Assembly: GCF_000526235.1 (NCBI RefSeq)
Contig: NZ_JAFR01000010.1
Coordinates: forward strand, 1-64,000
Source of the DNA: Acholeplasma granularum ATCC 19168
GTDB lineage: Bacteria > Bacillota_I > Bacilli_A > Acholeplasmatales > Acholeplasmataceae
Reading direction: 5' to 3'
Length of the DNA stretch: 64,000 nucleotides
Position 1 is the stretch's first letter. Every line of letters begins with the position of its first letter. Both the position numbers and the translations under genes were made by a program. The notes under the pieces are model-generated. The model had not been told where the DNA came from. It searched no databases and was given only the letters and a program-made list of their open reading frames with translations. Shown here piece after piece: positions 36,553 through 46,082 of the stretch.

Positions 36553-37461
36553 ATGGTATTAGAACGATTAAAAGAGGCATTTGATTTTGTAGGTGTCATT
36601 GATACAAATAGATATTTAGACATTAAATTCGATTATAATCTTATTGGTTATGAATCTATTTTTGTTGTTGGTTTAGGATATCCTAATACCTATTTAAAAC
36701 ATGAAAAAGATAAACTTACCGCTTCAATGTATACGTATGGTTATGATTACCATGATGTATTAAAAACACTGATGCATGAATCACTAAAAGATCTTGGTAT
36801 AGAATATAAGGCACTGGTAGATAATCATACGGTTGATGAGAGAAAATGTTTGGAGTTAACAGGTTTAGCCTTTAAGGGTAAAAACAATTTAATGATCAAT
36901 AAAAATTTAGGTAGTTTCTTTTTTATAGGTCTTGTTGTTACAAAAAACAAATATCCAGAACTCATCGTTAAAAATAATGATTCCTGTGGTGATTGTACGA
37001 TTTGTATTAAAGCATGCCCTGTAAAAGCACTTGATGATGGCTTTGATTGGAAAAAATGTATAAGTGGTTATAACCAAGAAAAAAGAAGTTTAACAGATTA
37101 TGAAATTGAAAAAAATACATTATTAATGGGATGCGATATATGCCAAAGAGTATGTCCTTATAATAAAGGAGTTAACTCTACAAATATTGAAGCATTTCAT
37201 GCTAAACCAACAGCCTATGTAATTATCAACGATTTATTCGATTTGACTCAAAAAGATTTTAATAAAAAATATGGTAAACATGCTTATGTCTGGCGTGGTA
37301 AAACACTCTTATTAAGAAATGCTCTAACAATTTTACTTAGACAAAAAAATACAGCATATAATGATAAAATTAAAGAAACATTAAATGATAAAAAGTATCC
37401 AGAATGGTATAAAGTTGATGCAAATAATATATTAGAAAAGTTGGAAAAATTTAAAGTTTAA
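36553..37461 (+). CDS. queG: Epoxyqueuosine reductase
   Basis: 302 residues from the ATG at 36553, since AAAGGA abuts the alternative ATG at 36544. The two [4Fe-4S] motifs are visible: CGDCTICIKACP and CDICQRVCPYNKG, with the preceding cobalamin-binding domain. It reduces epoxyqueuosine to queuosine in tRNA, the last step, using cobalamin. The protein is shorter than the 380-residue form and lacks a long C-terminal HEAT region. Confidence 0.9.
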   Translation: MVLERLKEAFDFVGVIDTNRYLDIKFDYNLIGYESIFVVGLGYPNTYLKHEKDKLTASMYTYGYDYHDVLKTLMHESLKDLGIEYKALVDNHTVDERKCLELTGLAFKGKNNLMINKNLGSFFFIGLVVTKNKYPELIVKNNDSCGDCTICIKACPVKALDDGFDWKKCISGYNQEKRSLTDYEIEKNTLLMGCDICQRVCPYNKGVNSTNIEAFHAKPTAYVIINDLFDLTQKDFNKKYGKHAYVWRGKTLLLRNALTILLRQKNTAYNDKIKETLNDKKYPEWYKVDANNILEKLEKFKV

Positions 37462-37500
37462 GTTCATAATTTTAATAAATTTAAAACAAGGAAGTATTAC

Positions 37501-37737
37501 ATGGAAAATAATAAATGTCCTTATTGTGGTAACAATCTTATAGAAGGTAAAATATATGGTGAGAGATACCGTTTAAAATGGATGCCTAAAGAAGATAAAT
37601 TAGCATTGGGTATATGGGTTAAACCAGATCACATCCCACTTGGATATGGTGGCTTTTATGGTGTAAGACCACGCGTTAATAGTAGTTACTGCCAAAACTG
37701 TCAAAAAATGATTATAGATTTAAAAAACCAAAAATAA
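37501..37737 (+). CDS. Small zinc-ribbon protein (PF20097-like), second copy
   Basis: 78 residues. CPYCGNNLIEGKIYG and SYCQNCQKMIIDL give the same CxxC...CxxC layout as the protein at 30419. The middle part is rich in Trp, Gly and Pro. Function is not known. It is 39 bases after queG. Confidence 0.7.
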   Translation: MENNKCPYCGNNLIEGKIYGERYRLKWMPKEDKLALGIWVKPDHIPLGYGGFYGVRPRVNSSYCQNCQKMIIDLKNQK

Positions 37738-37800
37738 AATTTATAAACCTATACTGGTTAGATGTAAATTTCTAACTATCATCCAAGAAAGAAGAAAAAA

Positions 37801-38355
37801 ATGGAAATTCAAACAATCATTAACTATATACCTAAAAATGAACAAGAACAAAAAGATAAGGATGCTATGATTTTATTTGCTAATAGAAATAAAGATGCAT
37901 TTTTAAGAAGCAACCTTATAGCACATTTTACAAACTCAGCTATTGTTATTAATAAAGAAAAAACTAAAGTTTTATTTGTCAATCATTTAATTTATAAATC
38001 ATGGGGCTGGGTTGGTGGTCATAATGATGGCAATACTAATTTTTTAGAAGTAGTTATAAGAGAGGCAATTGAAGAAACAGGGGTTAAAAATGTTTATCCT
38101 TTAATTGAAGAACCCATTGCACTTGATAATATATATGTACCTAATCACATTAAAAATGGTCAATATATAGGTGATCATATTCATATGAATTTAACCTTTG
38201 TATTAGTAGCTGATGAAAAAGATGAGCTGACTACAAAAGTTGATGAAAACAGTGGGGTAAGATGGTTTTTAATTGATGAAGTGTTAAATCATGTTACAGA
38301 ATCTCGTATGATTAGCATTTATAATAAGGTATTTAAGGCATTAAAAAATCTGTAA
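37801..38355 (+). CDS. NUDIX hydrolase
   Basis: 184 residues. The Nudix box is present as GHNDGNTNFLEVVIREAIEE followed by TGV: the metal-binding REAIEE core is intact, but the first conserved Glu, eight residues before the Arg, is Thr. Substrate unknown; such proteins cleave nucleoside diphosphate derivatives. The gene is on its own between the zinc ribbon gene and a terminator. Confidence 0.85.
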   Translation: MEIQTIINYIPKNEQEQKDKDAMILFANRNKDAFLRSNLIAHFTNSAIVINKEKTKVLFVNHLIYKSWGWVGGHNDGNTNFLEVVIREAIEETGVKNVYPLIEEPIALDNIYVPNHIKNGQYIGDHIHMNLTFVLVADEKDELTTKVDENSGVRWFLIDEVLNHVTESRMISIYNKVFKALKNL

Positions 38356-38357
38356 TT

Positions 38358-38386
38358 AAAAAGAGACTTTCGTCTCTTTTTATTAG
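38358..38386. terminator. Bidirectional terminator
   Basis: AAAAAGAGAC-TTTC-GTCTCTTTTT between convergent genes. Confidence 0.85.
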
Positions 38387-39081
38387 GATATATATGATTT
38401 TTCATATTCATTTATTTTTTGAGCAAATATTAACTCTAGATATGAAGCATCCTTTTTTGAATCAAGATAAATAATAATTGAAGTTATCAGACCACCTAAG
38501 AAATTTAAAATAAAGTCTTTCATTGTATCTTTTAAAGCAAATCTTCCAATGAAATCAATATGAGTATTTAATTCCTGAAATCTTTGCATATTTGTTCCAA
38601 TTAAACCATCAACTGCAAATTCATATATTTCCCAAACTACACCAATGGTTTGTCCAAAGCAAAAGGCTATAAATATTAAAAATACAAAAGGTAGATCATT
38701 TAGTTTGTCACCTGATATAAAAATACTAATAACAAATAATCCTATAAAAACTAATAAACCACCATTAAAAAAGTGTGCAAATGAATCGTAACCTGGTATG
38801 AGTTGATAGAGTCCTAAGATTAAACCACCAATAAAAGTAGTGACAATAGATAATGATAACATCATATAAAATAAGTAACTCATTTTAATATTAAATAAGG
38901 CTAATAGTTCATCTAGGTAGCTATAAAAAAGCAGTATAATAGCGTTAAATAAGGCAATTAATGGTGGCTGTAAGAAGTTGAAATAATCAAGTACATCAAA
39001 TAAACGAAATAAGTTGATACCGATTAGTATGATTGCTGTAGCTCTAATAAAAGACTTTAAGTATTTTGAAAAAAGTTTCAT
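38383..39081 (-). CDS. DUF2238/YjdF-like membrane protein
   Basis: 232 residues, six or seven membrane helices. The start is placed at 39081 since AAAGGAAGAG lies 8 bases upstream; the open frame reaches back to 39114. YDSFAHFFNG, GVVWEIYEFAVDGLIGTNMQ and LKDTMKDFILNFLGG match the conserved His and acidic residues of the DUF2238 family. Function unknown. Confidence 0.65.
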   Translation of the reverse strand: MKLFSKYLKSFIRATAIILIGINLFRLFDVLDYFNFLQPPLIALFNAIILLFYSYLDELLALFNIKMSYLFYMMLSLSIVTTFIGGLILGLYQLIPGYDSFAHFFNGGLLVFIGLFVISIFISGDKLNDLPFVFLIFIAFCFGQTIGVVWEIYEFAVDGLIGTNMQRFQELNTHIDFIGRFALKDTMKDFILNFLGGLITSIIIYLDSKKDASYLELIFAQKINEYEKSYIS

Positions 39082-39227
39082 TTTAAATAACTCTTCCTTT
39101 AATGAAATTGGCACATATTTTTTAGTATTTATATTATAAACAAATTAATCAAAATAGTCTAAATAGAACCTAAAAGAGCCTCATTATGTAAAAACTAACA
39201 AATTTACATTATAGGATAAATTTATTT

Positions 39228-39250
39228 AGTGTTGACCTATAGACAACACT
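39228..39250. promoter_or_regulatory. Dyad upstream of the mechanosensitive channel gene
   Basis: AGTGTTG and CAACACT separated by nine bases; a TTGACC that could serve as -35 is inside the left half. Possible operator. Confidence 0.3.
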
Positions 39251-39309
39251 TTATAAAAATAAGTAATAATGTTATAATTACATAAAATATACATCAAGGA
39301 GTGAAAAAA

Positions 39310-40350
39310 ATGTTACCAACTCTTACAGCGTCGGTTCAATTAAATATTGTTTATACAATACTTGTTATTGTAGGTGTTATTGTATTTTGGATAATTGAGA
39401 AATTACTGGTTAAAAAGTATGAAGAAAATATGAATAAGTTTTTATTACTTATAGTATATTTTGTCTTATTTTCCGTATTAATTGTAGCTTTTGGTGGTAT
39501 CTTAGTTATTTGGAATTTTGATTTATCTACCTATTTTAAAGAAATGTCTTTAGATACACTCACCTTTATTGAAAGTTCCATCGGACATATCATTTCAAGT
39601 TTAGTAGTTATATTTATATTATTATTTATTTTAAAAGTAGCTAAAACATCATTAAATAGAGTCGGCTTAAAGTCAAGTGCAAACCAAAGAAGAAAAAGAA
39701 CAATTGCAAAATTAACTTTAAGTACAATTCGCTATTTATTATCTATACTATCAATATTAATTATTTTAGCTATTTGGGGTGTCAACGTTGTACCAGCATT
39801 AGCAGGTTTAGGTATTGCCGGTCTGGTTATTGGATTGGGAGCTCAAAAGTTTATTAATGACCTAATTAGTGGATTCTTTATTGTTTTTGAACATCATTAT
39901 GATGTAGGTGATACGATAGAAGCAGGTGGATTTCGTGGAGAGGTTACTGAAATCGGACTAAAAACGACTAAATTAAAGAATTTTAAAGGTGAAGTTAAAA
40001 TTATTGCTAATGGTGATGTCACTACTTTAATTAACCATTCAAAATTGCCATCGTTAGCACTTGTTGAGTTTGGTATTGCATATAGTGAAGATCTTCAAAA
40101 AGTTTTTAATATATTAAATGAAGAATTACCAAAATTACAAAGTCAAATGCCTGAAATAATAGAAACACCAAGTGTAACAGGTGTTGTAGAATTATCTGGT
40201 TCAAGTATAAATATTAGAGTAACTGCAAAAACACTTAACTTACAACATTTCGGTGTTGAAAGAGCACTAAGAAAACGCATTAAAGAATTACTTGATGATA
40301 ATCATATTAAATTTGGTTTACCTCAAGTAGTTGTACATAAAACTGAATAA
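39310..40350 (+). CDS. MscS-family mechanosensitive ion channel
   Basis: 346 residues from the ATG at 39310, after AAGGAG. Three or four membrane helices precede the Gly/Ala-rich pore helix (PALAGLGIAGLVIGLGAQKF, about 160-180), then the beta domain (DVGDTIEAGGFRGEVTEIGL) and the C-terminal domain. It resembles B. subtilis YkuT. It opens under membrane tension to release solutes in osmotic downshock, important in a wall-less cell. Confidence 0.92.
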   Translation: MLPTLTASVQLNIVYTILVIVGVIVFWIIEKLLVKKYEENMNKFLLLIVYFVLFSVLIVAFGGILVIWNFDLSTYFKEMSLDTLTFIESSIGHIISSLVVIFILLFILKVAKTSLNRVGLKSSANQRRKRTIAKLTLSTIRYLLSILSILIILAIWGVNVVPALAGLGIAGLVIGLGAQKFINDLISGFFIVFEHHYDVGDTIEAGGFRGEVTEIGLKTTKLKNFKGEVKIIANGDVTTLINHSKLPSLALVEFGIAYSEDLQKVFNILNEELPKLQSQMPEIIETPSVTGVVELSGSSINIRVTAKTLNLQHFGVERALRKRIKELLDDNHIKFGLPQVVVHKTE

Positions 40351-40418
40351 TTAAATCATAAATACGTGTCAATATATAATGGCACGTATTTATCTTTAAA
40401 TGTAAAGGAGATACCATC

Positions 40419-41453
40419 ATGGAAGAAAAAAAACATGTTAGACGTAAAAGATATAAAGGTAAATACCCCAAAAGATTTAGCGAAAAATACAAAGAAATGA
40501 ATCCGGATAAATACCAAGAAACAGTAGAAAAAGTTATCAAAAAAGGTAATACACCTGCAGGAATGCATAGAAGTATTATGGTTGATGAAATTATTGATTT
40601 TTTTAATATTAAGCCAAATGAGATTGGCTTAGATTTAACTGTAGGTTTTGGTGGTCATACTAAAGAGATGTTAGATAAACTTAATCATACAGGTCATATT
40701 TATGGTATAGATCAAGATTCATTAGAACTACCTAAAACAAATGAACGATTAACTGCTTTAGGTTATAGTGATAAAGATTTTAGCCTGCATAATATAAATT
40801 TTAAAGACTTAGACAAGATAGGTAATCATAAATATGATTTTATACTTGCCGATTTGGGTGTTTCATCCATGCAAATAGATGATCCCAAAAGAGGTTTTTC
40901 ATTCAGAGAAGATGGTCCTTTAGATTTAAGAATGAATCCAAATATTGGCGTTCCAGCATCCGTTCGTTTACTTGAACTAAGTCAGAAAGAAATTGAAGGG
41001 ATGTTAATTGAAAACTCAGATGAAATATATGCTAAAGAAATATCTAGTGAGATTACAATTGAAAAACAAAAAGGTAATTTTATTGATACAACCAAAGGAC
41101 TTTATCAAGTTATATCAAATGCATTAAAAAATCTTCCCAAAGGTATTTATGAAGAACAATTAAAAAAAGCAACCGCCAGAACATTTCAGGCTTTAAGAAT
41201 AGATGTAAATAGTGAATATGAAGTATTATATGAATTACTAGAAAAATTACCTTTATATTTAAATGAAAATGGAAGGGTAGCAATTATTACATTTCACTCA
41301 GGTGAAGATAGATTAGTTAAAAAGGCATTTAAACAATTTTATAATGAAGGCGTATTTAAAATGATTGATGGGCCAATTATCCCTTCAAAAGATGAGGTTT
41401 ATCAAAACCCGCGTGCAAGATCTGCAAAATTAAGAGTAGCTATTAAAAGTTAA
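40419..41453 (+). CDS. RsmH/MraW-like rRNA (cytosine-N4)-methyltransferase
   Basis: 344 residues. A basic N-terminal extension of about 45 residues (KKHVRRKRYKGKYPKRFSEK) precedes the MraW domain: HRSIMVDEIIDFF, SAM motif LDLTVGFGGHT, DLGVSSMQIDDPKRGFSF and LDLRMN. The extension and the missing mraZ/ftsL neighbours suggest the second, MraW2-type paralogue rather than the dcw-cluster rsmH; it could still methylate C1402. Confidence 0.8.
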   Translation: MEEKKHVRRKRYKGKYPKRFSEKYKEMNPDKYQETVEKVIKKGNTPAGMHRSIMVDEIIDFFNIKPNEIGLDLTVGFGGHTKEMLDKLNHTGHIYGIDQDSLELPKTNERLTALGYSDKDFSLHNINFKDLDKIGNHKYDFILADLGVSSMQIDDPKRGFSFREDGPLDLRMNPNIGVPASVRLLELSQKEIEGMLIENSDEIYAKEISSEITIEKQKGNFIDTTKGLYQVISNALKNLPKGIYEEQLKKATARTFQALRIDVNSEYEVLYELLEKLPLYLNENGRVAIITFHSGEDRLVKKAFKQFYNEGVFKMIDGPIIPSKDEVYQNPRARSAKLRVAIKS

Positions 41454-41460
41454 AATTAAA

Positions 41461-41510
41461 AAGGTAATTAGACTAATTTGTAAAAACATATGTCTAATTA
41501 CCTTATTTTT
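41461..41510. terminator. Bidirectional terminator between rsmH-like and degV
   Basis: AAGGTAATTAGAC and GTCTAATTACCTT form a perfect 13-bp stem with an 18-base loop and a T run. Confidence 0.85.
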
Positions 41511-42363
41511 ATAATTGATTAACTGATACAGCTATACCTAAAGCTTCTGGTCCGGTATGAATTGCTAGTGCTGGTGTAATTGGCAAGATACTAAAGTTTC
41601 TTATATTTGGTAAGTTTTCTTTAATCTTTTTTGTAAGTTCTTTTAAATCAAGTTTAGAATCACTATTCATAAGAGCAATATCATAACTTAAACTATCCTT
41701 AACAAATTCCTTTGTTTGAGTTATAAGTTGCATAACAGCCTGAAGGTAGCCTCTTTGTTTTTTAATTGTATAATAAATACCTTCATCATTACAAGTGATT
41801 ACGGGTTTGATTTTAAGTAAGTCTGCAACTGTTGCTGAAACTAAACCAATTCTACCTCCTTTTTTTAAATATACAAGTTTATCAACAGTGAAAAATACTT
41901 TTTTAAGTGTTAAACGATCATTAATATTTTGTACGATTTTTTTAAAATCAGTTCCATCTTCAATCATTTTTAGTGCCTCAAGTGAGCTAAAACCACTTGC
42001 CATACTAATATTTTTAGTATCTATAAGTTCAATTGTTAAGCCTTGATAATCTTCTGCAATTTGACGAATAATATTCATTGTTCCACTTAAGCCTTTTGAT
42101 ATTGGTATACAAATAACATGCGTAAATCCATCATTTTTTATTTGATCAAACGTAGATTCAATATCTTTAGGACTTGGTAGAGAAGTTGTTACTTTTTTAT
42201 GATCAATATGACTTAAAACTTCTTTTAAGGATATTTCTTTTTTATCTATATATTCTTTACCATCTATTATGATTCTAAGTGGTAGTACATAAAGTGGCAT
42301 ATTAGGATCTACATTATTTAAATCAGATCCTGAATCTGCTAAGATTGCGATTTTTTCTTTCAT
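41509..42363 (-). CDS. DegV-family fatty-acid-binding protein
   Basis: 284 residues. DSGSDLN near the N terminus, TTSLPSP and PISKGLSGTMN are the conserved lipid-binding Ser/Thr blocks of DegV (EDD fold). DegV (FakB) proteins present exogenous fatty acids to the FakA kinase. It follows the DUF1836 gene by 21 bases on the same strand, probably one operon. Confidence 0.92.
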   Translation of the reverse strand: MKEKIAILADSGSDLNNVDPNMPLYVLPLRIIIDGKEYIDKKEISLKEVLSHIDHKKVTTSLPSPKDIESTFDQIKNDGFTHVICIPISKGLSGTMNIIRQIAEDYQGLTIELIDTKNISMASGFSSLEALKMIEDGTDFKKIVQNINDRLTLKKVFFTVDKLVYLKKGGRIGLVSATVADLLKIKPVITCNDEGIYYTIKKQRGYLQAVMQLITQTKEFVKDSLSYDIALMNSDSKLDLKELTKKIKENLPNIRNFSILPITPALAIHTGPEALGIAVSVNQL

Positions 42364-42384
42364 TAGTGGGGGCTCCTTTTTATT

Positions 42385-42921
42385 TTAAATTTCTATTTTT
42401 GAAAATAAGTATCTTGATAACATTACAGATGTAAATGCTAATGTTGCTGTCTTAAGTGGTAATAAATCAATTGTTACAGGCATCATATAATAACTTTGAT
42501 CTGGTGTTTGTAGCAATTCATTCATTGAAGATTTAAGTGATCTTTCTAAAAAATCTATGAATGTATCATAGGCTTCAATCTTTCCTAAAGTGGTTGTTAA
42601 ATTCATAATACCTTTTTTTACATCATTTAAGTTTCCAACTTGCTTTAAAACAGTTATTGTAATAATAAATGCAAGATGTGATTTACGGTATTTTTTATTC
42701 TCTGGTGGGGACATTATTTTTTGTTTTACATAATTATTAATCATGGATGCGGTAACTAATGTGTCTTTTTGGTTATCATGATTAATAAAAATTGTATTTA
42801 AATGGCTGTTTACATATGTGATTACTTGCTCAGAGTAAAGTTCTATATTAGGAAGATCATTCCATCTTGGAAGTTTTATTTCATTGATTTTATCAATCCA
42901 AGTTTTTATTTCTATATCCAT
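42385..42921 (-). CDS. DUF1836 protein, probable DNA-binding regulator
   Basis: 178 residues. LPRWNDLPNIELYSEQVITY and MINNYVKQKIMSPPENKKYR are the defining DUF1836 blocks; the second resembles a helix-turn-helix of MerR type. It is upstream of degV. A perfect 11-base dyad at 42937-42971, around its promoter, suggests that it represses itself and degV. Confidence 0.78.
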   Translation of the reverse strand: MDIEIKTWIDKINEIKLPRWNDLPNIELYSEQVITYVNSHLNTIFINHDNQKDTLVTASMINNYVKQKIMSPPENKKYRKSHLAFIITITVLKQVGNLNDVKKGIMNLTTTLGKIEAYDTFIDFLERSLKSSMNELLQTPDQSYYMMPVTIDLLPLKTATLAFTSVMLSRYLFSKIEI

Positions 42922-42936
42922 TACATGCCTCTATCT

Positions 42937-42971
42937 AGTTTATGAAACTAGATTATCACATTTCATAAACT
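42937..42971. promoter_or_regulatory. Operator-like perfect dyad upstream of the DUF1836-degV genes
   Basis: AGTTTATGAAA (42937-42947) and TTTCATAAACT (42961-42971) are exact reverse complements 13 bases apart. On the minus strand the spacer holds an extended -10 (TGTGATAAT) with TTGATA upstream. Each arm also extends into CTAGTTT-ATG-AAACTAG. The site brackets the promoter. Confidence 0.65.
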
Positions 42972-43125
42972 TTATCAAGAAAAACACGTATTTTATATAT
43001 TTTATGCAAGAAAATACAATATGTTTTTCAAACTGATACAGCTTTAATATAAGATATAGTATATTGATTAGAAAATTTAATAAAAATATAGATTAATGAT
43101 TATAATATAGTTGGGAGGTATTCTT

Positions 43126-43503
43126 ATGTGGATGATTATATTTTTTGTAATTACAATTAATCTAATTCCGTTAATGATGTTTATTTTTGGTCTGTATTTT
43201 CATAAAAGTCCACCTAAAGAAATAAGTGACTATATAGGGTATCGAACAAAATATTCTAAATTAAATCAAGATACTTGGACATTTGCTAATAAATTTATGG
43301 GAATATTGTGGTTTAGATTATCTTTTGTTGTACTTGCTTTTTCACTTATACCAATTCCTTTTATATATAATAAAAATCAAGAAGTGATAGCAATCATTTT
43401 AGTATCAACTCTACTTGTTCAAACGCTTATACTTATTATTTCAATCATTCCAGTAGAAATTGCTTTGAGAAAACATTTTGATTCAAAAGGAAACAGAAAA
43501 TAG
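43126..43503 (+). CDS. SdpI-family membrane protein
   Basis: 125 residues from the ATG at 43126, since GGGAGGT is just upstream. Three membrane helices; IGYRTKYSKLNQDTWTFANK is the conserved SdpI loop. In B. subtilis SdpI gives immunity to the SdpC toxin, but most family members have no known role. Confidence 0.75.
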   Translation: MWMIIFFVITINLIPLMMFIFGLYFHKSPPKEISDYIGYRTKYSKLNQDTWTFANKFMGILWFRLSFVVLAFSLIPIPFIYNKNQEVIAIILVSTLLVQTLILIISIIPVEIALRKHFDSKGNRK

Positions 43504-43559
43504 TTGTTTTTATTTGATTGAAATAATGTATCTAAAAAGGCTCGTTCATAGTATAATTT

Positions 43560-43586
43560 AAGTTGATGATTTTTTATCAACTTTTA
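43560..43586 (+). terminator. Hairpin before the permease gene
   Basis: AAGTTGAT and ATCAACTT, 8 bp, loop of eight, T-rich after. It follows a TATAAT at 43552, so it could be a terminator of the sdpI-like gene or lie in the leader of the permease. Confidence 0.45.
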
Positions 43587-43605
43587 TTATAAAGGATATC
43601 AATTT

Positions 43606-44919
43606 ATGGTGCTTACTCTAATTATTTCAATGCTTACAATATTTGCATTAATTCTATTTGTAATATATAAACCCGTAGTAAATATAAAAAAAATTCGTGT
43701 AGAATCATTTTGGATAATAGCATTAATTGGTGCTTTTTTACTTATATTATTTGGTTTGATTACACCTAAAGAAATTTATGTAGATCTTACAAATAATGAG
43801 GGTATGAATCCGATTAAGCTTTTAGTTATATTTTTATCAATGAGTGGACTATCTATTATTTTAGATGTATTAGGTTTTTTTAAGGTTATTTCAAACTATG
43901 TTTTAAAAAAAGCAGGAGATAGTCAAATCAAGATATTTATGTATTTATACATTACGGTATCTATACTTACAATTTTTACCTCTAATGATATTATAGTTTT
44001 AACATTTACACCGATTATTTGTTACTTTGCCAAACATGCTAAAATTAATCCTTTGCCACTATTAATTACAGAATTTGTTGCAGCAAACACTTGGAGCCTG
44101 ATGCTAATGATTGGTAACCCCACAAATATTTATTTGGCATCACAATTTAATATTAGTTTTACCGAATATTTAAATGTCATGTTTATACCAACACTTATTA
44201 CAGGATTGTTTACATTTTTGTTATTATTCATAATTTTTAGAAAATCTTTATTAAAGAAAATTGAACATCAAAATATAGAAGATGTTTACTTTCATCATAA
44301 GTTTTTAGTTATATCAACACTTACTCACCTAATCTTATGTACAATATTACTCACAATTTCATCTTATATAAATATTGAAATGTATTTAATATGTTTAATG
44401 TTTTTTTTAAGTGCAGTTATATTTATATTTGTTTACCAAAAGGTGAGAAAATTAAAAGACAGTGTACTGTCTCTAACATTTAAAAGGATACCATGGAATC
44501 TAATGCCTTTTGTTATTTCAATGTTTATCTTGGTAATGGGTTTAAATAAGTCAAATATTACTGAGCAAATATCAGTTTATTTAAATTTTTTAGATCCTTT
44601 ATATGGTTATGGATTATCAAGTTTTTTTGCCTCAAACTTAGTTAATAATATACCAATGTCTGTACTTTTTTCTGAAATTTTAAAATATATTTCAATAAGT
44701 GATTTTAATTATTTAAACAAAGCGATTTATAGTTCAATAATTGGTTCCAATATAGGAGCATATTTAACACCTATTGGTGCTTTAGCAGGGCTTATGTGGA
44801 TGCGTCAACTTAAACAAGAAGGCATTGAATTATCCTTTTTAAGGTTTATTAAGTATGGCTTAATTATTGCTATACCTACTATACTTGTTGCATTAATTAG
44901 TTTATCTTTCGTTTTATAA
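43606..44919 (+). CDS. ArsB/SLC13-type anion permease
   Basis: 437 residues, about eleven membrane helices. TSNDIIVLTFTPII and MIGNPTNIYLASQF are the paired conserved loops of the ion-transporter superfamily (ArsB, NhaD, DASS), and GSNIGAYLTPIGALAGLMW is the C-terminal repeat. No ArsR or ArsC gene is near, so arsenite efflux is only one option; dicarboxylate or sodium/proton exchange is possible. Confidence 0.8.
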   Translation: MVLTLIISMLTIFALILFVIYKPVVNIKKIRVESFWIIALIGAFLLILFGLITPKEIYVDLTNNEGMNPIKLLVIFLSMSGLSIILDVLGFFKVISNYVLKKAGDSQIKIFMYLYITVSILTIFTSNDIIVLTFTPIICYFAKHAKINPLPLLITEFVAANTWSLMLMIGNPTNIYLASQFNISFTEYLNVMFIPTLITGLFTFLLLFIIFRKSLLKKIEHQNIEDVYFHHKFLVISTLTHLILCTILLTISSYINIEMYLICLMFFLSAVIFIFVYQKVRKLKDSVLSLTFKRIPWNLMPFVISMFILVMGLNKSNITEQISVYLNFLDPLYGYGLSSFFASNLVNNIPMSVLFSEILKYISISDFNYLNKAIYSSIIGSNIGAYLTPIGALAGLMWMRQLKQEGIELSFLRFIKYGLIIAIPTILVALISLSFVL

Positions 44920-44942
44920 AGATGCTATTTAAGTAAAGATTG

Positions 44943-45021
44943 AAAAACCATTATAAATATGATAAAGTTAAAGTAATCAATCGATTTTTTTAATATTTAT
45001 ATGCTAATGGTTTTTTATTTT
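44943..45021 (+). other. Long hairpin leader between the permease and the GGDEF gene
   Basis: AAAAACCATTA (44943-44953) pairs perfectly with TAATGGTTTTT (45005-45015). The stem continues with TATAAAT against ATTTATA after a small bulge, and a T-rich run follows. The GGDEF start is only about 20 bases further on. It may be the permease terminator or a leader attenuator. Confidence 0.45.
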
Positions 45022-45039
45022 TAAATAGAGGGTAAGTAT

Positions 45040-45954
45040 ATGGTAAATAAGGAGCTACTTAAGGAAATAGAGTCAAGGTATAAACTAGATGTATTAAATG
45101 ATTTGATATTTGCAGATAACAGGCAAGTTTATTTTATGTTTGATTTGAAACAAAAACCACTGATGTGTCAACGGATTCATGGTGATTTAAAAATACTTGG
45201 TATAAGTCAGATCAATATTATAGAGGCAAGAAAATTACTTGATTTTATTGAGCCGAATAATTTGTTAGCAGAAGTTGAAGGTAAAAACAATTTTATTGAA
45301 AACATTGTTAATAAGTTTAATACTTTTGATGATGAGCTTTATTTGTATGTACCAATAAAAAAAGAGGCTAGTCCACTTTGGCTTTATGTTAGATTAAAAA
45401 GGTTTCAAGAACAACAAATTGTTTTAGGACAAGTCGTTAGAGTGTATAATGAAACCCCTACAAATATCATACACTATCAAAAAACATATCAAGATAGTCT
45501 AACTAGATTATTTAGCCGCGAGACTTTAAAAATGCATATGGATTACTTGAAGAATACAAGAAATTCATATTTTATGTATTTAGATATTGATGGATTTAAA
45601 GCCATTAATGACAAATATGGTCACCAGGCAGGCGATAAATTTTTGGTTGATATTGCAAACTTCTTTATTAGTAAATGGGAATATAATGTACTATACTACC
45701 GTTTAGGTGGTGATGAGTTTGCTGTTTATTGCTATGATCACAGTGAAGAATCCATTAAAATGCGTGCAAAACAATTAGTCCATGATATTGAGAATTTAAA
45801 CGATATTACAAAGGAGTTAGCTATAAGTATTTCAGTAGGTATTGTTAAAATTACAGATGATGTTAAAGATTATCATACACTTTTAAATTTAGGGGATGAA
45901 ATGATGTACCAATCAAAGACAAAAGGCAAAGGTAATTTTACAATATACTCATAA
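45040..45954 (+). CDS. GGDEF-domain protein, probable diguanylate cyclase
   Basis: 304 residues. The N-terminal 145 residues form a soluble PAS-like sensory part (weak similarity). The GGDEF domain (about 150-303) has DSLTRLFSRE, YLDIDGFKAINDKYGH and an intact active loop RLGGDEFA. There is no RxxD inhibitory site five residues before the loop. It should make cyclic di-GMP. No membrane helix and no EAL or PilZ gene nearby. Confidence 0.85.
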   Translation: MVNKELLKEIESRYKLDVLNDLIFADNRQVYFMFDLKQKPLMCQRIHGDLKILGISQINIIEARKLLDFIEPNNLLAEVEGKNNFIENIVNKFNTFDDELYLYVPIKKEASPLWLYVRLKRFQEQQIVLGQVVRVYNETPTNIIHYQKTYQDSLTRLFSRETLKMHMDYLKNTRNSYFMYLDIDGFKAINDKYGHQAGDKFLVDIANFFISKWEYNVLYYRLGGDEFAVYCYDHSEESIKMRAKQLVHDIENLNDITKELAISISVGIVKITDDVKDYHTLLNLGDEMMYQSKTKGKGNFTIYS

Positions 45955-46082
45955 ATTCTAATTATATAAAACATTAAATAAGTCAGATTCTACCATAAAT
46001 TTATTAAATGTGTAGAATCTTTTTTATTATGAAATTATGATAAATGAAAATATAAAATTGATTAAAAATAGGTAAACATCAC

